From positions 124,001 through 188,000 of the forward strand of contig SHVB01000003.1 in assembly GCA_009694375.1 (NCBI GenBank): a stretch of DNA of 64,000 bases. Reading direction: 5' to 3'. Below are positions 35,001 through 44,184 of this stretch, piece after piece (the first letter of the stretch is position 1; every line of letters begins with the position of its first letter). A program made the translations under genes and the position numbers. The DNA is from Acidimicrobiia bacterium. GTDB lineage: Bacteria; Actinomycetota; Acidimicrobiia; Acidimicrobiales; VFJN01. Below the pieces are notes generated by a model that made no database searches, was not told the DNA's origin, and saw only the letters and a program-made list of their open reading frames with translations.

Positions 35001-35734
35001 GCCACAACCTGCCCACTCCGGCCATCGCTCTGGCCATCGGGGCCCACCCCGACGACATCGAGTTCGGCGCGGGCGGCACCCTCGCCAAGTGGTCGGCGGC
35101 GGGCACCGTGGTGCACCACCTCGTGTGTACCGACGGTTCGAAAGGCAGTTGGGACCCCACCACCGACCGGGCCGCGCTCATCGTGACCCGCCAGAGCGAG
35201 CAGCGAGCCGCCGCCTTGGCCCTGGGCGCCACCGGCGAGTGCGTCTTCCTCCCGTGGCCTGATGGCGAACTCGACTCGGGCCTGCGTCAGCGCGGGGAGG
35301 TGGCGTACTGGATCCGTCGTCTTCGTCCGATCGTGGTGCTGGGCCATGACCCCTGGAAGCGCTATCGCCTCCACCCCGACCATCGCCACGCCGGACTCCT
35401 CGCCGTGGAAGGCATCGTGGCGGCCCGCGATCCCCATTTCTTTCCGGAGCAACAACTTCCCCCCCACCGGCCCGATGCCCTGCTGCTGTTCGAGGCCGAC
35501 GAGGCCGATCATGTGGAGGACGTGGCCGGTTTTACGGATGCGAAACTGGCGGGTCTCTATGCCCATGCCAGCCAACTCCGCTCCACCATGGGTATCGACG
35601 AGCGAGCCACCGCCGCCGCGATAGCCGACCAGCGCTCCATCTTCGCCCAAGGCGTGGTGCATCGCCTCGAGGAACGAGACGACGCCGAGGACATCGCCCA
35701 GGGCGAATCCTTCAAACTGATGGTCAACCTCTAG
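34997..35734 (+). CDS. PIG-L/LmbE-family N-acetyl-sugar deacetylase
   Basis: 245 aa from GTG 34997. Zinc motif GAHPDDIEFG near the N-terminus and the second motif LHPDHRHAG. The family deacetylates GlcNAc-type groups (mycothiol MshB, GlcNAc-PI). This is a second PIG-L-type gene besides mca, and is not clearly MshB. Coupled to cofC; converges on yqgE with a four-base overlap. Confidence 0.88.
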   Translation: MSHNLPTPAIALAIGAHPDDIEFGAGGTLAKWSAAGTVVHHLVCTDGSKGSWDPTTDRAALIVTRQSEQRAAALALGATGECVFLPWPDGELDSGLRQRGEVAYWIRRLRPIVVLGHDPWKRYRLHPDHRHAGLLAVEGIVAARDPHFFPEQQLPPHRPDALLLFEADEADHVEDVAGFTDAKLAGLYAHASQLRSTMGIDERATAAAIADQRSIFAQGVVHRLEERDDAEDIAQGESFKLMVNL

Positions 35735-36282
35735 TTGAGGCTGGGGTCGATGGGGAAGTGCGCTAGCCGAGCGATGTCGTTGCCTTGGCGGCTCAGGATG
35801 CGGGTCCAGAGCGTGGCGCCATCGGGGCAGAACGGGTCGTCGGGCTCGGCCTCGAGCACGAACCAGTCGTCGAGGGCCAACTCGTGGTCGAGCTGGCCCG
35901 GCCCCCAACCGGAATAACCGGCGTAGAACCGGGCGGTGCGGATCGATCCGGCGACATCGGCCGGTTCAAGGTCGAAATTGAGCAGGCCGAGGTTGTCGAT
36001 CACCGGGACGAACCCGGGGAACAACCCCGGATCTTCGATCCGGGCCAGGCACCACCCGCTCTCCTCCTCCACCGGGCCGCCGATGTGCAGAACCGGGGGA
36101 TCGGTGGCGATGACTTCCCACCCCGGTAGGGCATCGGCCACCAACACATCGGTGGGTCGGTTCAGAACGAGACCCAGGGCCCCGTCCGCGTTGTGCTGGA
36201 GCATGAGAATCACCGAGCGCTCGAAGTTGGGATCTCCCAACATGGGTTTGGCTACCAATAAGCGCCCCGTGCCCTCGGTCAC
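35731..36282 (-). CDS. YqgE/AlgH family (UPF0301) protein
   Basis: 183 aa from GTG 36282, matching the family length. Conserved stretches: GRLLVAKPMLGDPNFERSVI, DGALGLVLNRPT, HIGGPVE, and ARFYAGYSGWGPGQLDHELA. The biochemical role of the family is unknown. The frame continuing to 36513 lies antisense to the next gene and is not used. Confidence 0.9.
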   Translation of the reverse strand: MTEGTGRLLVAKPMLGDPNFERSVILMLQHNADGALGLVLNRPTDVLVADALPGWEVIATDPPVLHIGGPVEEESGWCLARIEDPGLFPGFVPVIDNLGLLNFDLEPADVAGSIRTARFYAGYSGWGPGQLDHELALDDWFVLEAEPDDPFCPDGATLWTRILSRQGNDIARLAHFPIDPSLN

Positions 36283-36309
36283 CCTTTGAGTCTCGCGCCG
36301 ATGAGTCCC

Positions 36310-36315
36310 TACGGT
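36310..36315 (+). promoter_or_regulatory. -10 hexamer TACGGT
   Basis: TACGGT followed by six bases and ATG 36322; fits the leaderless pattern. Confidence 0.45.
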
Positions 36316-36321
36316 GGGGGA

Positions 36322-36543
36322 ATGCTGGAGGACGGCACCTACGACGTTTTCGTGGTGGATAGCGAGCGGGTCGGCCCGGGTGATGCCCTCGGCCTCGAAC
36401 TCACCGTGCTGGCCGGCGCCCACAAAGGGGAAATGGTGGCCATGCGGGTGGAGGGGCTCGGCCGGGACGAGGTTGACGTCCTCGGCCTCCCGGGCACGCT
36501 GGTGGTCCAACAAGGTCAGCCCACCGTGACGCTGGAAACCTGA
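36322..36543 (+). CDS. Small conserved beta-rich protein
   Basis: 73 aa from ATG 36322 (in-frame ATG 36301 possible). The sequence MLEDGTYDVFVVDSERV, then LELTVLAGAHKGEMVAMRVEG, looks like a small beta-barrel of the kind in 'DUF-type' actinobacterial single-domain proteins. No motif identified. Function unknown. Confidence 0.6.
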   Translation: MLEDGTYDVFVVDSERVGPGDALGLELTVLAGAHKGEMVAMRVEGLGRDEVDVLGLPGTLVVQQGQPTVTLET

Positions 36544-36600
36544 ATTACCCCGGCTTCACCGCAGTAGTAGACATGGCCGGGTACCCGACTGGAGACTTCG

Positions 36601-38037
36601 ATGCAGCGACTCACAGGGCTTGATGCCTCCTTCCTTTACTTAGAGACGCCGTCGTCCCACATGCATGTGGCGGGGTTGATGATCCTCGATCCGTCCTCGG
36701 TCGATGGCGGCATCACCCTGGAGCGGGTGAAAGAGGTCTACGGCCAACGGCTCCACATGGCGCCGCCGTTTCGCCGTCGCCTCGTGGATGTGCCCTTCGG
36801 TCTCCACCACCCGCTGTGGATCGAAGACCCCGACTTCGACATCGACTACCACATTCGCAGCACGGCCCTGCCCGCCCCCGGCTCCCCCGAACAGCTGGCG
36901 ACCCTCGTAGGGCGGCTGTCGGCCCTCGCCCTCGACCGCACCCGCCCGCTGTGGGAGGTGTGGGTGATCGAAGGACTCGAAGATGGCAACGTGGCCGTAC
37001 TTTCCAAGGTGCACCATGCCGCCATCGATGGAGCGGCAGGCAACGAACTCACGGTGGCCCTGTTGGACCTCACCCCCGAGGTGGCGCTCCACGAGCCGGA
37101 AACGCCCTGGGTACCCGACCGCATTCCCACCGATCTCGAACTCCTCGGCTATGCCGCCAACTCGCTGGTTCGCCAGCCCGTTCGGGTGGCCCGGGCGCTG
37201 AACAAGACGGCCGGCGCGGCCTTGGCGTTGCGTCGTCGCAACCGCGAGGAACCGCATCTCGTGCCGCCACCCTCCCCGTTCTCGGCACCGCACACGTCGT
37301 TCAACACCGCCCTCACCCCGCGACGGAGTTTTGCCTACACCACGCTCTCGCTCCCGGCGGTGAAGGCCGTCAAGAACGCCACCGCCTCCACGGTGAACGA
37401 CGTCGTGCTGGCCCTGTGTTCGGGCGCGCTGCGCCACTATCTCGATCAGCACGATGAACACCTCGATGGCCCGTTGGTGGCGATGGTTCCGGTGTCGGTA
37501 CGCAGCGACGATGAAAAAGACGTGCTGGGTAACCGAATCACCTCGATGTTTACGTCGCTCGCCACCGACATCGACGACCCCATCGATCGACTCAAGGTGA
37601 TCCATGAATGTATGGCCGAGGTGAAGGTGCAGCACCAGGCCATCGGGGCCGACACCCTCGGCGACTGGGCTGAGTTCGCCGCCCCGGCCCTCGTGGGCAC
37701 CGCCGCCCGCCTCTACTCCCGCACGAAGATGGCCGATCATCATCGGCCCGTGTTCAACGTCACGATCTCGAACGTGCCCGGACCATCGTTTCCGCTCTAT
37801 TCCATCGGGGCCACCATGGTGGCCAACTACCCCGTGGGGCCGATCATGGATGGCGGGGGCATCAACCTCACCGTGATGAGTTATCTGGACCGCCTCGACT
37901 TCGGTTTGCTGGCCTGCCCGGATGTGGTCGAGGACATCTCGTCGATCGCCAATGGGCTCCGCGCCGCCTTGGACGAACTGATCGAGGCCACGGGCGTTTC
38001 CGCTACCGAGATCGACAAGTTCGCTCGCGCCTACTGA
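36601..38037 (+). CDS. Wax ester synthase/diacylglycerol acyltransferase (WS/DGAT)
   Basis: 478 aa. The catalytic HHAAIDG motif is at residues 138-144; the N-terminal LTGLDASFLYLETPSSHMHVA and C-terminal NVPGPSFPLYSIGA are typical. It transfers acyl groups from CoA to alcohols or diacylglycerol for storage lipid. Preceded by GGAGACTTCG as a ribosome-binding site. In keeping with the many acyl-CoA genes nearby. Confidence 0.93.
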   Translation: MQRLTGLDASFLYLETPSSHMHVAGLMILDPSSVDGGITLERVKEVYGQRLHMAPPFRRRLVDVPFGLHHPLWIEDPDFDIDYHIRSTALPAPGSPEQLATLVGRLSALALDRTRPLWEVWVIEGLEDGNVAVLSKVHHAAIDGAAGNELTVALLDLTPEVALHEPETPWVPDRIPTDLELLGYAANSLVRQPVRVARALNKTAGAALALRRRNREEPHLVPPPSPFSAPHTSFNTALTPRRSFAYTTLSLPAVKAVKNATASTVNDVVLALCSGALRHYLDQHDEHLDGPLVAMVPVSVRSDDEKDVLGNRITSMFTSLATDIDDPIDRLKVIHECMAEVKVQHQAIGADTLGDWAEFAAPALVGTAARLYSRTKMADHHRPVFNVTISNVPGPSFPLYSIGATMVANYPVGPIMDGGGINLTVMSYLDRLDFGLLACPDVVEDISSIANGLRAALDELIEATGVSATEIDKFARAY

Positions 38038-38196
38038 GATCAGCCCGGACGTAGGGCCGCAAGCGGCGCCAACGCCAGCCCGTACCGGCAACGCGTGCCA
38101 CCACTACGGGGGCATCCACCGTTCCCCCCCTTGGTTGGAGTTCACTGAGCAACGGTGACCCAACGGGCAGACCAACCCTCCGAGGCACGCATGCAC

Positions 38197-38224
38197 CGGT
38201 TCTCACCGGCGCACCGGAGAACCG
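38197..38224. other. Hairpin upstream of the PhoH-like gene
   Basis: Perfect 8-base arms CGGTTCTC and GAGAACCG around a 12-base loop in the 237-base gap before TTG 38275. It could shape the 5' leader; no riboswitch family was recognised. The rest of the gap shows no gene. Confidence 0.35.
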
Positions 38225-38274
38225 CCCCCGGGCACCTTCCATCCGCCGTTGTATTCCAACCTTTTGGGGGCTCC

Positions 38275-39657
38275 TTGACCGATCTGCTCGCCGACCCGAC
38301 GCGCTCCGACGCGTCCGATTCCACCACCGTGCTGCGGATGGTGCTCGACACGTCGGTACTCATCTCCGATCCCGATTCGCTCACCGCCTTCCCGGGGGCC
38401 GACACGGTGATTCCGCTGGTAGTGGTGGAAGAACTCGACCAGCACAAGTCTCGGATCGATGACGTGGGACGGGCGGCCCGGGCGGTGATCCGCTCCATTG
38501 AGGAACTACGCGTCGCCAACGGCGGCGACATTCGCACACCGGTGTCTCTCCCAGGGGGCGGCACGCTGCGGGTCGAGACGAACGGCCTCCATCTGAACGA
38601 GATTCGCGAGCACGGCCTCGATCCCGCCAAGAACGACAACCGCATCCTCGCCGCCGCGCTCGGCCAAGCGGTGCATGGCCGCACCGTGGTGGTGTCCAAC
38701 GACGCCGCCTTGCGTATCAAAGCCGCCCAACTTGGCCTGGAGGCCATGGAGCACCAGCGCATTCGCGGCCGAGGTTCCTTTGAGCGTCCGGTGGGCTGGA
38801 ACACGATTGAGGTCACGCCGGCGAGCATCGATTGCCTCTTCGCTCACCACGGCCCCGTCGGGATCGGCGAGCTCGATCCACGCGATGTGGACACGCTGCA
38901 CGAACAACTCGATGATCGCTATGCCGTACTGCGGGCCGGCAGTCAATCTGCGCTCGTGCGCCATGTCGATGGGGCAGTCGAACCGATGCAGCGGGTACCG
39001 GAGCCATGGGGGCTGCGGCCGCGGTCAAAGGAGCAGCAGTTCGCCCTCGACTTGTTGTTGGACCCGGAGGTGCGCATCGTTGCGCTCGATGGCATGGCCG
39101 GCACGGGTAAGACCCTGCTCGCCCTCGCCGCCGGTCTGGAGCAGGTGGTGGAGACCCGGCTGTACGACAAGGTTGCCGTGTACCGGCCCGTCGTGCCGGT
39201 GGGAAAGGCGGAACTCGGATTCCTGCCCGGCACCCTCGACGAAAAGCTCGATCCCTGGATGACTGCGGTACACGATGCCCTCGTTGCTCTTACCGAGCGC
39301 CGGAGCCATGCCGATGCCCGGGCCGTGCTGGAGGAACTCACCGAGCGGGAGAAACTTTCGCTGGAAGCGGTGACCTACCTCCGGGGCCGCACCCTGCATG
39401 GCACCTATGTGTTGGTCGACGAGGCGCAGAACATCGAGCCCACCACCCTCAAAACCATCCTCACCCGGGTGGGCGAGGGCACCAAGGTGGTCTTTACCGG
39501 CGATACCAGCCAGATCGATGCGCCCTACCTGTCCGAGCACAACAACGCCGTGTCGGTGCTCATCGATGCCTTCCAGGGCGAGAGACTCTTCGGCCACATC
39601 CGACTGGCGCACTGCGAACGCTCCGAAGTGGCCTCGTTGGCGGCCCTGCGCCTGTAG
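38275..39657 (+). CDS. PIN domain-PhoH ATPase fusion (YlaK type)
   Basis: 460 aa from TTG 38275, which has GGGGG four to five bases upstream; ATG 38338 is an alternative and ATG 38155 is less likely. N-terminal PIN nuclease domain with acidic motif VLDTSVLISDP (Asp25) and SNDAALRIKA. C-terminal PhoH domain: Walker A GMAGTGKT at about 273-280, then YVLVDEAQN. An ATP-driven RNase/helicase type of protein, probably acting on RNA. The next gene follows after nine bases. Confidence 0.85.
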   Translation: MTDLLADPTRSDASDSTTVLRMVLDTSVLISDPDSLTAFPGADTVIPLVVVEELDQHKSRIDDVGRAARAVIRSIEELRVANGGDIRTPVSLPGGGTLRVETNGLHLNEIREHGLDPAKNDNRILAAALGQAVHGRTVVVSNDAALRIKAAQLGLEAMEHQRIRGRGSFERPVGWNTIEVTPASIDCLFAHHGPVGIGELDPRDVDTLHEQLDDRYAVLRAGSQSALVRHVDGAVEPMQRVPEPWGLRPRSKEQQFALDLLLDPEVRIVALDGMAGTGKTLLALAAGLEQVVETRLYDKVAVYRPVVPVGKAELGFLPGTLDEKLDPWMTAVHDALVALTERRSHADARAVLEELTEREKLSLEAVTYLRGRTLHGTYVLVDEAQNIEPTTLKTILTRVGEGTKVVFTGDTSQIDAPYLSEHNNAVSVLIDAFQGERLFGHIRLAHCERSEVASLAALRL

Positions 39658-39666
39658 ACCTTTGCC

Positions 39667-40416
39667 ATGGAGGATCCCCCTATCGATGCCCGCGGCACCT
39701 TCAGGGAACGCAACGATTCCGCCGTGCAGTCCGATCTCACCCCCCCTCCCGAGTCGGAAGGTGACGGCCCGGCCCTCATCGCGTCGTTCCTGGGGCTCAT
39801 CGATTCGGCATCGTCACGCGTATTCGACCACCCGATCCGTCCCCGGGTAAAGGCCACCCCCCGGGGGATGTTGCGGGGCGAGCTTGATGTGGTGAAAGTC
39901 GAGATCCCCGCGGTGCTCGCGTCGGGCCTGGTGCTCGACCGCATCGTCGTGCGAGCCGAGCATGTACGAGTGGTTCCGGGCTTTCCCCCCCGGTTCCGAG
40001 CCGGCCCGGTGCGGCTGCAGGCCTTCGTGAGTCAGCGATATGTGGATCAGTGGACACAGGCCACCCATCTCCCGATCCGGGTTCGGCTCACCACCGAGGG
40101 CGTATTGCTCACCACTGGCCTCCGCGGGATCAAGATGACCGAGACACTGGCTCAACTAGAGGTGGTGGGTCGCTTCCTTCGTCTCGCCCCGCAGCGGATG
40201 ACCATCGTGGGACTCCCGACGCCAATGATCCGCTTCTTCCGGGGTTACCTTCCCCTTCCCCCGTTGCCCAAGGGGGCCCGGATCATCGATGTGCAACCCG
40301 GCGATGGACAACTGGCGGTCACGTTTCAGATCGAGTCGATCGATGAAGCACTCACACCAGAGTTGGCGCGGCGGCTGCCCTTGCTGGCCCGACTACCCAT
40401 CCCCGGCCTCGGCTGA
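39667..40416 (+). CDS. LmeA-like (DUF2993) lipid-binding protein
   Basis: 249 aa. The reading LRGELDVVKVEIPAVLASG, AEHVRVVPGFPPRFRAGPV and QRYVDQW resembles DUF2993/LmeA proteins, beta-rich lipid-binding domains found in the actinobacterial envelope. No clear signal peptide is visible; the first 45 residues are polar and probably disordered. Located nine bases after the PhoH-like gene and likely in the same transcript. Identification is moderate. Confidence 0.65.
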   Translation: MEDPPIDARGTFRERNDSAVQSDLTPPPESEGDGPALIASFLGLIDSASSRVFDHPIRPRVKATPRGMLRGELDVVKVEIPAVLASGLVLDRIVVRAEHVRVVPGFPPRFRAGPVRLQAFVSQRYVDQWTQATHLPIRVRLTTEGVLLTTGLRGIKMTETLAQLEVVGRFLRLAPQRMTIVGLPTPMIRFFRGYLPLPPLPKGARIIDVQPGDGQLAVTFQIESIDEALTPELARRLPLLARLPIPGLG

Positions 40417-40505
40417 AGGAACCCCGCCGCTCGCCCATCCACCGTGCTGGCGCGCGCACTCTCTAGCGTGAGGGGTGATAGCAATCAGCAGGTACGGGGG
40501 TGCAG

Positions 40506-41141
40506 ATGCGTCAGCGACCGATGATTTACGGACTCGACATCGAGACAGATACCACCGAGAACGGGCTCGATCCGAGCGTGGCGGCCGTGGTGACGGTGGC
40601 CTTGGCGGCATCAGGGTATGAAGAGATCTTTACCGGACCCGAGGAGCAGCTGCTCTTCGACGTTGACCAGCGCCTCCAAGACCTCGAACCGGGCGTGATT
40701 GCGACGTGGAACGGCGCCGCCTTCGACCTTCCTTTCATCGCGGACCGCGCCGCCATCTATGGCCTCCATCTCGGTCTCCGGACCTACCATGATCCCACTC
40801 TGGCGATGCACCAAACCCCCCTCCCGGGCCACGAAGGGGCCTACCGAGCCAGTTGGTTCGGCCACCGCCACATCGACGCGTATCGCCTCTACCGCAGCGA
40901 CGTAGGTCCGGCCTTGCGGATCTCGTGTTCTCTGAAGTCCATCGCCCGCTTCGTGGGGTTGTCGCCCATCGAGGTGGACCGCTCCCGGATCCACGACCTT
41001 TCCAACGAGGCACTGCACGCCTACGCCGCCAGCGATGCCCGCCTCGCCCGGGTCCTCACCGAACGTCGCTGGGGCACCGCCTCTCGTTGCATCGACCGCG
41101 TCAGCGAGCCCCAAACGCAGGCCCATCCCATCCCGGCATAA
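40506..41141 (+). CDS. DEDD-type 3'-5' exonuclease-like protein
   Basis: 211 aa from ATG 40506, six bases after a GGGGG ribosome-binding site (GTG 40500 possible). RNase H-fold exonuclease motifs: ExoI GLDIETD, ExoII ATWNGAAFDLPF, ExoIII YAASDARLA. Resembles the proofreading domain of family-B DNA polymerases as a free-standing protein. A -10-like TAGCGT lies at 40464-40469. Confidence 0.8.
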   Translation: MRQRPMIYGLDIETDTTENGLDPSVAAVVTVALAASGYEEIFTGPEEQLLFDVDQRLQDLEPGVIATWNGAAFDLPFIADRAAIYGLHLGLRTYHDPTLAMHQTPLPGHEGAYRASWFGHRHIDAYRLYRSDVGPALRISCSLKSIARFVGLSPIEVDRSRIHDLSNEALHAYAASDARLARVLTERRWGTASRCIDRVSEPQTQAHPIPA

Positions 41142-41282
41142 CCCCGCCGATTTGCCCCCTATCGGGAACCCCCCGACGCGGCCCATGCTGAGGGTCTCGC
41201 GATCTTCCGATCGCCTCCCCGACCCACCGTCGCTGCGAGGTGTCCACTGCGATCCCCCACCCCATTTCCCCGTCGTCCCTGT

Positions 41283-42122
41283 GTGCACCGCGCGAGGTCG
41301 GACCACCTCAGTACCATCAGTCAACTGATCGACACCACCTACGCCGATGAGCCCGGCCACGTGCTGGTGTATCTGCGTGAACCCCGCACCGAGATCAACC
41401 TGTGGGCGCGGTCCTCGCCCGTGGGGGTGCACCCGTTCGAGGTGCTGGCCGGCTTCAGCGCTCCAGCCGATTCGTGGGCCTTCGGCATCCGCGCCCGGGG
41501 CCGGGCCCACCACCTCGACGAACCCGGTCGGGTGACTGAGGAGATCACCGCCACCTTTCTGGTCGACCGGCACGGCCAGGAGGCATCGGTCCTGCGGGTG
41601 GCGGAGGTGGCCACCGTGCTCACCGGCCCGGTCCAGGGCACGATCGCCGACCTCTGCCGACGCGTACTCGGTGTCCCCACGCCGCCCGCCCCCGCCACCA
41701 CGAACCACTTTTGGGCCACCCGATGGCTCGATGCCGTGCTGGCCGAGTGGGCGGATCCGGAACGACGCCGTGCCACCTCAGCCTGCCTCGGCGCCCTCAC
41801 CGCCCTGCACCCCGCCACCGGCGGCAAGGCCATTGAGGACCTGTCGGCGTTTGCCACCTTGGCCCACGAGTACGCCCGTCGCTGGAGTTGGAGTGCACTG
41901 CGCGATGCCCGGCCACCGCTCTCCCTCCCCAATGGCCCCCTGCCCCCCGCCATCAGCACCTGGATGGACGACGGTTTCTTTGCCCGCTGGAGCCTCGGTG
42001 CCTATCCATCTCTCGACACCCTCGCCCACGATCTCTGCGGCCTCCTGGGTACCCCCTTGGGCCCGCAACTTCTGGCGGCGGTGATGCTGATCCTCGAACC
42101 CTCTCCCACCGGGACGACCTGA
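41283..42122 (+). CDS. Conserved protein of unknown function
   Basis: 279 aa from GTG 41283. Soluble, with no signal or membrane segment. The N-terminal half looks beta-rich (HVLVYLREPRTEINLWARSS, EEITATFLVDRHGQEASV) and the C-terminal half helical (WATRWLDAVLAEWADPERRR). The 140 bases before it show nothing distinctive. Possibly in one unit with the next gene, which shares Trp-rich, Ala-rich helices. No function can be assigned. Confidence 0.6.
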   Translation: MHRARSDHLSTISQLIDTTYADEPGHVLVYLREPRTEINLWARSSPVGVHPFEVLAGFSAPADSWAFGIRARGRAHHLDEPGRVTEEITATFLVDRHGQEASVLRVAEVATVLTGPVQGTIADLCRRVLGVPTPPAPATTNHFWATRWLDAVLAEWADPERRRATSACLGALTALHPATGGKAIEDLSAFATLAHEYARRWSWSALRDARPPLSLPNGPLPPAISTWMDDGFFARWSLGAYPSLDTLAHDLCGLLGTPLGPQLLAAVMLILEPSPTGTT

Positions 42123-42240
42123 GCCATTCCTTTTGCCACCCTTGCCGAATCCGTCGCCAGGGTGAAGAAAAGGGGCGGGATTGGCCCCATCCGCACCACC
42201 CTCACAGCAAAGTCGAAATGGAGCACCGCCATGGGCCATC

Positions 42241-42948
42241 ATGGGCCGCATGGTCGACGCCACTAGTACCGAATCCACTCAACTCGACCAACTCGTGGTG
42301 CTGGCGGTTGAGCGCACCTATCGAGCCTTTGCGTCGCACCACCTTGGCGCATCGATGCTGATTCGCCGGCCAGACGTGACCCCGGAGGAAGTGGCGGCGC
42401 TCGGCGGGCCGGTTCGCGCGGTGAGCGCCGCGTCGATTGATCGCTGGCTTCCCCACGCCACTAGTACCTGGGGCTGCGCCGAGGACGTGCAGGCCCTTCT
42501 CCCGCGAGTGCTCGAACTCTTCGCCAGGGGCGAGTTGACCACCCCACCCGAGGTGGTGTTCGGCAAGTTTCGCCAGGCCGGGGCCGGGTCGTGGCCACTC
42601 GACGAACAGGCGGCCACCGACGATGCCGTCACCGCCATTTGGCTCGCCACCCTCGCCAGCCATCCCCCCCAGGTGCGGCATCCAGCCTGGCGCCTACTGG
42701 TGGCGATGGCCGAACTCGGTGGTGACCTCGGTCCCTTCCTCGACGACTGGTCGCTGCTGCTCGGTTCCGGCACCTCAGAGGGCCGGGCCGCCAACCGACA
42801 TCTCTACGACCTCAATCGATGCCTGCAGGGCCTGGCCGACGCCGACATGGGCGTGGCCGCGCTGTTCTGGTCTCCATCGGAGCACGAGGCCGAGCGCCTC
42901 GAACGCTGGCTCGACCAACCCTTCCGGCTGAGCCCGCTCAGTTCCTGA
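42241..42948 (+). CDS. Conserved helical protein of unknown function
   Basis: 235 aa from ATG 42241 (ATG 42250 possible). Mostly helical: LDQLVVLAVERTYRAFASHH, then VQALLPRVLELFARGEL and WRLLVAMAELGGDLGPFLDDW. No signal peptide or known motif. It converges on the CoA transferase gene with six bases between stops. Confidence 0.6.
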   Translation: MGRMVDATSTESTQLDQLVVLAVERTYRAFASHHLGASMLIRRPDVTPEEVAALGGPVRAVSAASIDRWLPHATSTWGCAEDVQALLPRVLELFARGELTTPPEVVFGKFRQAGAGSWPLDEQAATDDAVTAIWLATLASHPPQVRHPAWRLLVAMAELGGDLGPFLDDWSLLLGSGTSEGRAANRHLYDLNRCLQGLADADMGVAALFWSPSEHEAERLERWLDQPFRLSPLSS

Positions 42949-42954
42949 GCCCAC

Positions 42955-44184
42955 TCACCCGAACGCACCCTCGGCGCGGCACTGTGCGATGCGGGCGTCG
43001 TCGTAGCCGAGCACATCACGCAAGACCGCCTCGGTGTGCTCGCCCGCGTCGGGGGCCTTGGTGGGAAGGGCCAATACCTCATCGATGACCTTGATCGGCG
43101 ATGGCACCTGATCGGTACCCACCACCTCCTTCGGAATCCACGGCAGGCGATTCTGGAACTGAGGATCCTCGGCCAAGGTCTTGGGCGTGTTCACCGGAGC
43201 GATCGGCGTATTGGCCTGAGTAGATAGTTCCAACCAGGCTGCCGTCGTACGCGAACGGAAGATCTCCGTTAGTTCGACGCGCAAAGCCGTGTTGCCCCGG
43301 GCGTGATCGGCGTATTGCGAGCCCGGGTGTTGCTCGAAGAGATCCGGACGGTCGATGGCGTTGCAGAAGTTTTCCCAGAATTCCCGCTCCGAGGCCATGA
43401 ACAGCACATGCCCATCAGCAGACTCGTAGAACTGGTACCGCACCCCGTCTCGCATGCCCGCCGTCCCCGGCGCCCGGCGCTCGTAGTTATCGGCCTTGTT
43501 ACCGGTTACCTCGGACTCGGGTCGCTCGTAGGCCTTGTAGGTCTCACTGCGGAGCCAGTCCATGGCCGCCGCCGCATCGGACTGGGCGATCTCAAGACGA
43601 CATGGCTCCCCCGTGGCCCGCGCCCGGGTGATCCCGGCCAGCACGCCGAGGGCACCGAACAGCGGACCGGCATGGATGCCCACCGACGGGTGCTCAGGAA
43701 TGGCGCAGAACCCCTCCTCGGTGATCTCCGGGGCCACCAAACCAGCCCACACGTCATAGGCGATCCCGTGGCTGGGCATGTCTTTGTAGGGGCCGGTCAT
43801 CCCGTACCCGGAGATGGTGCAAAACACGATGCGCGGATTCACCGCCACACAGGCCTCGTAGCCCACCCCTCGCTTCGCCAGGCCACCGGGGCGCATGGCC
43901 TCGATCACCGCATCCGCGTTGGCCACCAACTCAAGGAACACGGCCCGACCTTCCTCGCTCCGCAGGTCGAGCGTGATGGAGCGTTTACCGCGGCTGATAT
44001 GCAGGTGCATCAGCGAGGTGCCCTCCACGATGGGCCAGGTCATCTGGCGGATGTAGTCGCCCGAGGGCGGCTCCACCTTCACCACATCAGCACCGAGGTC
44101 GGCCAGGGTGGTGGTGATGGCACCGGGACCGAGCATCGAGCACTCGATGATCCGGATACTGCCGAGGGGGGCTGGGGTAGTCAT
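42955..44184 (-). CDS. CaiB/BaiF family (class III) CoA transferase
   Basis: 409 aa from ATG 44184, preceded by AAGGA. Moves CoA between carboxylic acids through an aspartyl intermediate. Typical blocks: MLGPGAITTTLADLGADVVKVEPP, SRGKRSITLDLRSEEGR, ADAVIEAMRPGG, SGYGMTGPYKDMPSHGIAYD. The ATG overlaps the stop of the gene before it (ATGA). Likely feeds a CoA-linked pathway with the dehydrogenase divergently transcribed at 44921. Confidence 0.92.
   Translation of the reverse strand: MTTPAPLGSIRIIECSMLGPGAITTTLADLGADVVKVEPPSGDYIRQMTWPIVEGTSLMHLHISRGKRSITLDLRSEEGRAVFLELVANADAVIEAMRPGGLAKRGVGYEACVAVNPRIVFCTISGYGMTGPYKDMPSHGIAYDVWAGLVAPEITEEGFCAIPEHPSVGIHAGPLFGALGVLAGITRARATGEPCRLEIAQSDAAAAMDWLRSETYKAYERPESEVTGNKADNYERRAPGTAGMRDGVRYQFYESADGHVLFMASEREFWENFCNAIDRPDLFEQHPGSQYADHARGNTALRVELTEIFRSRTTAAWLELSTQANTPIAPVNTPKTLAEDPQFQNRLPWIPKEVVGTDQVPSPIKVIDEVLALPTKAPDAGEHTEAVLRDVLGYDDARIAQCRAEGAFG

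Noticed and set aside
36640-38091. A 483-codon open frame on the minus strand
   Set aside because: It is antisense to the WS/DGAT gene, whose protein motifs are intact; His/Gly/Arg-rich shadow.
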